Below, piece after piece: positions 61,401 through 64,000 of a stretch of 64,000 nt of DNA (position 1 is the stretch's first letter; each line of letters starts with the position of its first letter). The stretch is from Leptodactylus fallax (lineage: Eukaryota; Chordata; Amphibia; Anura; Leptodactylidae): contig CAMRHE010000017.1 of NCBI GenBank assembly GCA_947044405.1, forward strand, positions 10,136,001 to 10,200,000, written 5' to 3'. The notes under the pieces were generated by a model, which was not told the DNA's origin, ran no database searches, and saw only the letters and a program-made list of their open reading frames with translations. Position numbers and translations under genes: made by a program.

Positions 61401-63071
61401 TGCTATACAGCACACGAAAAACATCCCGCAAACACAGCTCTGCTATACAGCACACATCGCAAACACAGCTCTGCTATACAGCACACACAACACACACAGT
61501 TCTGCTGCACACTATATTTACACACCACCCTGCTGCAAGTACTTACATTTAGTAGGAATCTCCTCCTTGTCGTCCCTGCTGTGCAGTTCATCTTGGCTCA
61601 GAAGAGGCAAAGGTAAAGCACCTGATGATGTAATGATTACATCATCAGAGGTCCTTTACATTTTATTCATGCCCATTTAAAGCGGCTTTTTCTGCACCTT
61701 TGTCTTCTCCTGCCCAGCTTTCTCAGCGCTTCTCCCGGTCATTATGGAAGTGATCGGGGTCCTGGCACTGCAGGTACCTCCTGACTTCGGACTATAAGAC
61801 GTAGCCACTTTTTAGTAAAATTGCATCTTATAGTCTGAGCAATACGGTTATTCATGAGATAACCGCCCAAAATTGTTAAATTAACAATAAATAAAAATCC
61901 ACAAGCTACTTATTTGTATATGTTTTTCTTAACCCAGTTTTATGGAAAATGTGTGACAATCAAGGTCTCTACCATGGGGGTCGCCACCCAGCTTTCCTAA
62001 ATCCTGAAGAAAAAGTCTGTCTAGGGTCACATCGCTTTATGATTAGACAGCTTTGACTCTTGGGATTCTAGGAAAGCAGGGTGACCACCTTGGCGGACAC
62101 TGTAGTGTTGTTTTATTCAGGTTCCAGGGCATGGATATAAGAACTGAATAGAATCGGCCGATGTCTGGAGGACTGTACAGCGGTGATAGTGCAGATACAT
62201 CTCCGTCTGCTGCCCTGTCTCCAGAATTGTGTCTATGGTTACATAGCAAGGCGTTTGCAGCCCATTGTTTTCTCTAGACGCAGATCACGGCCCAATCTCT
62301 TTACTGTATTAAAAAGCAAACCTGCTCTTTAAATAGCAGAGCGAGCCGGCGAGGGATTCTTGTCATTGCTATAAAAAGGCCGTAAGTAATAAAGTGCCTG
62401 AGTCATGCCGGAGCGTGCAACCTTTCATTCCCAGCTCTTGTGTTGCCCAGAGTATATGGCCAGGGAGATATCCGTCTGATTCTATCACATGCAGACGTCC
62501 GTTTCATCAAGGGTGTTAATGATTTATGGGCTGAAGCTACAGCGGAGGGATATCGGCAGCTGGTAGGGCTGGGGACGAATTGTGTATGTATACTGTGTGC
62601 ATCCCCCGTAATGATCCAGGCCGTATGGTCTTTATGGATGCATATACATAGAAGTAATTGAAATTTCCCGCCTTGTCAAGTTGTTGTTATCGATTTTCTG
62701 GCACCAATCGCTTCGTCATTCCAGACATCACTGAATTCCCACCATGTGACCATTGAAAGTTGTTGCATGTTATATGTGTACAAATGGATTGTCTTTTCTA
62801 TCTATATTCCAGAAAGAAGACATGGGTCCTCCAGCAAAGCCCCTCTAACACCTCCATCCTCCTCCTTGTACTCCCTCCACTCCTCCTCCCTGCCTTCAAC
62901 AAAAAGCAAAGCGGGCGGCGGCAGCACCCGTACGTCCAGCAGTGCAAGCGGTAGTGCCTCCTCCAACTCCAAGCTGATCAAATCTCCCAAAGAAAACAAA
63001 GAAAAGCTACAGATAGGCGGAAGCAACAGGTCCATGCATTCTGTGCAAAGCAAAGCATCCCTAGACAAAAT
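28281..63071 (+). CDS. ATXN7: Ataxin-7, partial (coding exons 28281-28464, 28551-28613, 50437-50541, 62813-63071)
   Basis: Ataxin-7 is the subunit that anchors the histone H2B deubiquitinase module to the SAGA coactivator complex in the nucleus. The four exons give 203 codons plus two bases. Residues 1-11 read [11 protein letters not shown], close to the mammalian start. Residues 25-30 are the polyQ tract, and residues 41-61 hold [10 protein letters not shown] and AAKLHD. Exon 2 adds [16 protein letters not shown], exon 3 the DMPIFG and [20 protein letters not shown] segment, and exon 4 ERRHGSSSK and a serine-rich basic tail with KSPKE. The zinc block is C-x2-C-x11-H-x4-H. The SCA7 domain and C terminus lie beyond the window. 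The paralogue ATXN7L1 fits less well at the N terminus and in exon 3. Confidence 0.95.
28353..28370 (+). repeat. ATXN7: CAG trinucleotide tract, six pure units (polyQ)
   Basis: Six uninterrupted CAG codons encode Q25-Q30. They are preceded by CAG CAA CGG CGG (28341-28352), which reads Gln-Gln-Arg-Arg. In humans the tract at this position is usually around ten units, and expansion causes spinocerebellar ataxia type 7. Six units is short and expected to be stable. Confidence 0.95.
28551..28613 (+). CDS. ATXN7: ATXN7 coding exon 2
   Basis: Acceptor CATCTCCACAG ends at 28550; donor AGG|GTGAGTG at 28613/28614. The 63-nt exon encodes [20 protein letters not shown] and the following glutamate, then one base of an aspartate codon. 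It matches the ELDESFKE segment of mammalian ataxin-7. Only 86 bases separate it from the first coding exon. Confidence 0.95.
29067..29448. repeat. TTAA-flanked MITE
   Basis: TTAA borders with AGGGGTTCTC at left and GAAAAACCCT at right. Interior phrases CATATTGATCCTTAGGA and GATCACATATTGATGACCTA are inverted relatives. Same class as 2208-2592, sharing the phrase GGGCTGAGCTGCAATATCAA with 16150-16190. Confidence 0.7.
29776..30101. repeat. MITE with long inverted ends
   Basis: Left end TTAGGGTATGTTCACA followed by GAGTTTTTTGCAGG; the right end (30071-30101) is its inverted complement with a few mismatches. The matching arms extend about 30 bases. It is directly followed by another MITE. Confidence 0.75.
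30102..30326. repeat. MITE with AGGTTCAC-type ends
   Basis: Contains CCCATAGACTATAATGGGGT and a hairpin around GAAAATTCCTGC, and ends AGTGAACCTAGCCTTA. Related to 1180-1431. A C14 run is present at 30181-30194. Confidence 0.6.
30345..30726. repeat. Palindromic MITE ending in TTAA
   Basis: The outer parts are inverted relatives: GGGTTGTTCAGGAGC at left against the GGACCACCCCTTTAA end at right, and ATAGCACTGATACTTACCT against AGGTAAGAATCAGTGCTAT. The inner parts CTGTGTTTGTATACAGAGC and GCTCTGTATACAAACAGAG also pair. The left TTAA is not preserved. Confidence 0.65.
30841..31047. repeat. MITE with GCTAGGTTCACA ends
   Basis: Left end GCTAGGTTCACACTAG and right end CTGTGAACCTAGC are inverted complements. 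The interior has the ACTATAATGGGGTCCG phrase shared with 1180-1431. Confidence 0.75.
32002..32270. repeat. TTAA-flanked MITE
   Basis: TTAAAGGGGTTGTCCC at left and GGCACAACCCCTTTAA at right. The interior includes CAGCGCTCCATTCACTGC and CCCATAGAAGTGGATGGAG, an inverted pair found in many copies here and the apparent source of the 72-bp minisatellite at 37646. Confidence 0.8.
33009..33470. repeat. Foldback element
   Basis: The left part (from TGCGCACCTCCA, with GAAATCTGTTTCCTTCTCC at about 33099) and the right part (GGAGAAGGAAACAGATTTC near 33386, ending TGGAGGTGCACTT) are inverted complements with moderate divergence. The central parts also pair through GACATCTATGGAGAG and CTCTCCATAGACTTC. No coding capacity. 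Confidence 0.7.
34373..34565. repeat. MITE interrupted at its right end
   Basis: Starts GGCAGGGTTCACATCTGC and carries ACCCCATTATAGTCAGTGG and CTCCGCCGCTTTCAG, as in 1180-1431. The right end runs as far as GGAGAGCTAGTG and is then cut by the hAT-like element at 34566; the CGCTAGCG phrase resumes after it. Confidence 0.6.
34566..34723. repeat. hAT-type MITE nested in another MITE
   Basis: Ends CAGGGGTAGGCAACCTTC and its imperfect complement GAAGGTTTCTGATCCCTG fit the hAT pattern (CAGGG termini). The interior is a palindrome with CTACAACTCCCAGCATGC and CATGTTGGGAGTTGTAG. Flanking octamers AGCTAGTG and CGCTAGCG agree at six of eight positions, compatible with an 8-bp target duplication. Partial relatives occur near 41827-41910 and 48340-48420. 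Confidence 0.75.
35697..35823. repeat. Short MITE with internal poly-T
   Basis: Left end GCTAGGTTCACACTAG, right end CTAGTGTGAAC; an inner T run occupies about 35776-35797. Same family as 5386-5592. Confidence 0.75.
37646..38700. repeat. 72-bp minisatellite, about 15 copies
   Basis: Each unit begins GAGGTGACCGGGCATGGACA and contains CTGCTCCATTG, CAGGACACTCTCGGACATTG and GTCATAATATTA. Fifteen starts were counted. Units differ at a few positions (CTGTAGGACATTG against CTCTCGGACATTG; CACGGACATTACTGTTAC in two units near 38090 and 38524), giving types that recur in the same order. Because 72 is a multiple of three, long open frames result on both strands; they are not evidence of coding. One unit near 38313 carries two extra bases. 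Confidence 0.9.
40761..40930. repeat. MITE, right end lost
   Basis: Starts AACGCTAGGTTCACTCTAGC, continues with GCTTAAAAAGCGGTTACC and CCCCATAGACTATAATGGGG, and reaches CGGAGAGAAAAGTCCTGC before the match fades. Same family as 1180-1431. Confidence 0.65.
41050..41770. other. Complex non-repetitive block, possible conserved non-coding element
   Basis: Unlike its surroundings, this block lacks the MITE phrases. It is of mixed composition and contains AT-rich homeodomain-like words (ATTATTAGCTG, GTTTAATTATTA) and a minus-strand open frame of 211 codons. That frame has no recognisable protein domain, so it is not called as a gene. It could be a regulatory element of the ATXN7 region. Confidence 0.3.
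47342..47612. repeat. Palindromic MITE
   Basis: Ends AGTCGCATTCACACAACTGC and GGTCGTGTGAATACAACC are inverted relatives; GATTTACCATCCTGCACCTT pairs with AAGGTGCAGGCCGGTAAATC, and CTGTATAGTTATCTGTG with GTAGATAACTATAC. No coding capacity. Confidence 0.7.
50437..50541 (+). CDS. ATXN7: ATXN7 coding exon 3 (zinc-binding block)
   Basis: Pyrimidine-rich acceptor TTTTTTCGCAG ends at 50436; donor ATG|GTAAGTGC at 50541/50542. The 105-nt exon starts by completing the aspartate of DMPIFG and encodes [20 protein letters not shown] and FQSHY. It carries three of the four zinc ligands; the last histidine is in the next exon. In yeast Sgf73 this finger sits in the deubiquitinase module. Confidence 0.97.
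51117..51383. repeat. TTAA-flanked MITE
   Basis: TTAAAGGGATTTTCAGACC at left and AACAGCCCCTTTAA at right. Contains CACAGATCAGCTGCTTGA and GAACAGCTGATCTGT, an inverted pair. Confidence 0.7.
51689..52031. repeat. TTAA-flanked MITE
   Basis: TTAAAGGGGTTATCCATC at left and GGTGGATAATCCTCTTAA at right. Inverted interior phrases include TTTTTAATATTGATGACTG and GCCATCAATATTAGAAA. Its right TTAA is shared with a second small element. Confidence 0.75.
52028..52113. repeat. Short TTAA-flanked MITE, abutting the previous one
   Basis: TTAAAGGGATTGTC at left and GACAGCCCCTTTAA at right, 86 bp in total, starting at the TTAA that ends the neighbouring element. Confidence 0.65.
52430..52444 (+). promoter_or_regulatory. 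CTCF-like motif
   Basis: The sequence CCCAGCAGGGGGAGC resembles the CTCF core CCAGCAGGGGGCGC with one mismatch. It lies in a non-repetitive block of the ATXN7 intron (52180-52620). By-eye match only. Confidence 0.35.
53987..54407. repeat. Palindromic TTAA-flanked MITE, 421 bp
   Basis: TTAAAGAGGTCGTCCAT at left and ATGGACAACCCCTTTAA at right. Interior arms pair: ACTCACCTGTCCCTGGC with GCCAGGGACAGGTGAGT, and GAAAGGAACTTGTGATGT with ACATCACCGATTCCTTTC. Typical of this frog repeat class. Confidence 0.8.
56480..57370. other. Complex block with poly-T runs, possible regulatory element
   Basis: Mostly free of recognised MITE phrases, apart from T runs at 56742-56766 and 57041-57067 and an A run at 56833-56847. 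Non-repetitive parts such as 56500-56690 and 57070-57260 are GC-balanced. No exon or protein domain is recognised. Confidence 0.3.
58390..58432. repeat. TA microsatellite
   Basis: About 21 uninterrupted TA units preceded by a T run at 58379-58388. It abuts the truncated left end of a Tc1 remnant. Confidence 0.9.
58463..58948 (-). mobile_element. Internally deleted Tc1-like element (second family)
   Basis: The right end reads CACACCTGCCTAAAACTTTT and the inner terminal repeats pair: GCAAAGTAAGCGTTTCAGGA and AGAAGGGTTAAT at left against ATTAACCCTTCT and TTTCTGAAAGAATTCTTACT at right. On the minus strand the remnant reads [12 protein letters not shown], a stop, then MKRQKD: the degraded C-terminal part of a Tc1 transposase with the catalytic glutamate changed. 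The outermost left end is missing, and most of the transposase is deleted. It is not related in its ends to the element at 17958. Confidence 0.85.
59689..60018. repeat. TTAA-flanked MITE
   Basis: TTAAAGAGGTTATCCGGGAA at left and CTGGACAACCCATTTTAA at right, with inner arms GGCTTAATTGATCC and GGATCAATTAACTCC. GC-rich interior with CCCCCGGGT. Confidence 0.7.
60882..61853. repeat. Element with GGACTATAAGACG ends enclosing a minisatellite
   Basis: GGACTATAAGACGCACCCC occurs at about 60888 and its inverted relative CATCTTATAGTCTGAG at about 61824; an additional copy GGACTATAAGACGTAGCC is at 61787. The phrase is a known type of dispersed frog repeat. The 31-bp array lies inside. Confidence 0.5.
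61047..61490. repeat. 31-bp minisatellite, about 14 copies
   Basis: The unit is CACACATCGCAAACACAGCT followed by CTGCTATACAG. Copies are nearly identical; some have ATTGC or ATCAC in place of ATCGC, and one junction near 61413 carries an extra AAAAACATCC. As 31 is not a multiple of three, each of the three plus-strand frames reads a 31-residue cycle without stops. These are not genes. Confidence 0.92.
62280..62660. other. Non-repetitive block upstream of ATXN7 exon 4
   Basis: Between 62280 and 62660 no dispersed-repeat phrase is recognised. It contains AT-rich words such as CTTTAAATAGCAG and CTATAAAAAGGCC. It ends about 150 bases before the next exon. It may be conserved; no coding signal. 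Confidence 0.25.
62813..63071 (+). CDS. ATXN7: ATXN7 coding exon 4 (end of zinc block, Ser-rich tail)
   Basis: Acceptor CTATATTCCAG ends at 62812; donor AAAAT|GTAAGT at 63071/63072. The 259-nt exon encodes [15 protein letters not shown], a serine-rich stretch, [20 protein letters not shown], then [17 protein letters not shown]. It completes the zinc block with the final histidine. The serine-rich, lysine-containing tail and the KSPKE..KLQ motif correspond to mammalian ataxin-7. The frame leaves two bases for the next exon, beyond the window. Confidence 0.95.
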
Positions 63072-64000
63072 GTAAGTCGTCTGATGGTGCTCTGGAAAGA
63101 TGGCAGTGCAGATAAGTAGTAAGACCAGTGCTATCCATAGAGCTATTCCTTCCAACTCCTCCATTCACATACATCATTGGTTCGGCCGAGTGTGCATGTG
63201 CTTAATGGAAAGAGACTCCTGTAGTGGCAGCTTATCTCACGGGACCATGGGATCAAGCATGTCAAGAGTTATTATGCCTGATCCTTCAATAAGAAGCCAC
63301 TGAATGGCATTTTCTCAACAGGGTACCTCAGGACCTTGTACATACTGTAGAGAAAATGATCTCAATTGGTCTTCTGTAGAGTTTGTCATTTTACATTGAT
63401 AGACTGTTGTAATTGATGGGATCTCGCCAAATGGACGCCGTATCCATCTGCAGTATGAGGTGGCAGCAGCTGGCTGAGTTCCCATCACATTGGCATCTTT
63501 GAGTATTGCTGGTACTGCAACTTAGCCCGTCCCGGTGAACTGGACTGCAGTACCTGGCACAACCACAATGGTAGGGATGGCGCTGTGCCTGATACTGAAG
63601 TCCAGTTAGAAGCACTGCCCCATTGTTTTGCTAATCAAGGTTCGGACCCCAACCCCACATATTATACATTGATGGCCATCAATGGAAATCTCTAGAAACC
63701 CCCTGTAAATGGGTTGTCCTCTGTAGAAAACCCTTTATTGCATATGCCCTATTGGGGAGGGTCTTCTCTTTATGATCCTCATCTGTTGGCCATAGTGGAG
63801 AGACCTTAGAGAGCGTCTCGCGCTCTGGAGGACCTCTCCTGTCCTGCATAACACAGCTACCCCTTGATGTGAATGGACATTGTGTAATGCTCGGTTTCCC
63901 CTGTGGTGGCGCTGAAGAGAAATGCTGCCACGTTTCTTGACAGATTACAGCACAGATTACAAGGTCGCATCATGAACACTTTATTGTTAGTGGACAGAAG
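63072..64000 (+). other. ATXN7: ATXN7 intron (partial)
   Basis: From the donor after exon 4 to the window end. Weak remnants of the frog TTAA repeat class occur around 63690-63740 (AATGGGTTGTCC, AACCCTTTATTG). No exon is seen. Confidence 0.7.

Larger units (their letters stand above)
50542..62812 (+). other. ATXN7: ATXN7 intron (12.3 kb)
   Basis: Separates the zinc-finger exon from the ERRH exon. Contains TTAA-type elements at 51117, 51689, 52028, 53987 and 59689, a deleted Tc1 copy at 58463, a TA microsatellite at 58390-58432 and a 31-bp minisatellite at 61047. It also has several complex blocks that may be regulatory (52180-52620, 53340-53880, 56480-57370, 62280-62660). No extra exon is supported. 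Confidence 0.85.

Noticed and set aside
60997..61680. 227-codon open frame rich in [12 protein letters not shown]
   Set aside because: It is the reading of a 31-bp minisatellite; all three plus frames stay open, so the length is no evidence for a protein.
28281..63071. Assignment to the paralogue ATXN7L1
   Set aside because: The MSER..DDVRGE start, the MLGQPW segment and DMPIFG fit ATXN7 better, and the THOC7 neighbour is specific to the ATXN7 locus.

Overview
The window looks like a piece of an anuran (frog) nuclear genome, probably a neobatrachian. It has vertebrate genes with small exons and large introns, many short inverted-repeat transposon derivatives of the kind that fill frog introns, two Tc1/mariner families and several tandem-repeat arrays. 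No rRNA, tRNA, CRISPR or prokaryotic gene was seen. The taxon is inferred from repeat content and the level of protein divergence, not from a database match.

Two genes are supported, arranged head to head as THOC7 and ATXN7 are in mammals. THOC7 (minus strand) has coding exons 1 to 3 at 6412-6394, 2985-2868 and 1592-1465; its remaining exons lie beyond the left edge. ATXN7 (plus strand) has four coding exons at 28281-28464, 28551-28613, 50437-50541 and 62813-63071; the rest lies beyond the right edge. All junctions have GT/AG borders and all phases match. The predicted N terminus of ataxin-7 has a short polyglutamine tract (Q6, pure CAG) where the human disease-expandable repeat sits, and the first zinc-binding block (C-x2-C-x11-H-x4-H) that in the yeast homologue Sgf73 belongs to the SAGA deubiquitinase module. 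THOC7 is a THO/TREX mRNA-export subunit.

Layout: 1-6393 THOC7 introns with MITEs, a 320-bp foldback and an AT-rich degenerate repeat. 6180-6610 is a CpG-rich bidirectional promoter region with a possible first ATXN7 exon. 6700-17480 is the first part of the ATXN7 5' region: TA-rich sequence, MITEs and a possible untranslated exon near 11940-12051. 17480-27825 is a TA/TG-rich satellite, interrupted near its left edge by a nearly complete Tc1-like element (17958-19511) whose transposase has D-to-E spacing of 35 residues and one frameshift. The right 8.3 kb of this array contains a tandem higher-order duplication of about 2.57 kb and runs directly into the GC-rich island preceding the ATXN7 start codon. 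28614-50436 and 50542-62812 are large introns with many MITEs, a 15-copy 72-bp minisatellite (37646-38700), a 14-copy 31-bp minisatellite (61047-61490), a deleted second Tc1 copy (58463-58948) and several complex non-repetitive blocks that could be conserved regulatory elements.

The most notable feature is the large, recently rearranged satellite ending within a few bases of the ATXN7 island, next to a gene whose human orthologue has repeat-associated regulation. I found no evidence of an entirely new protein system.
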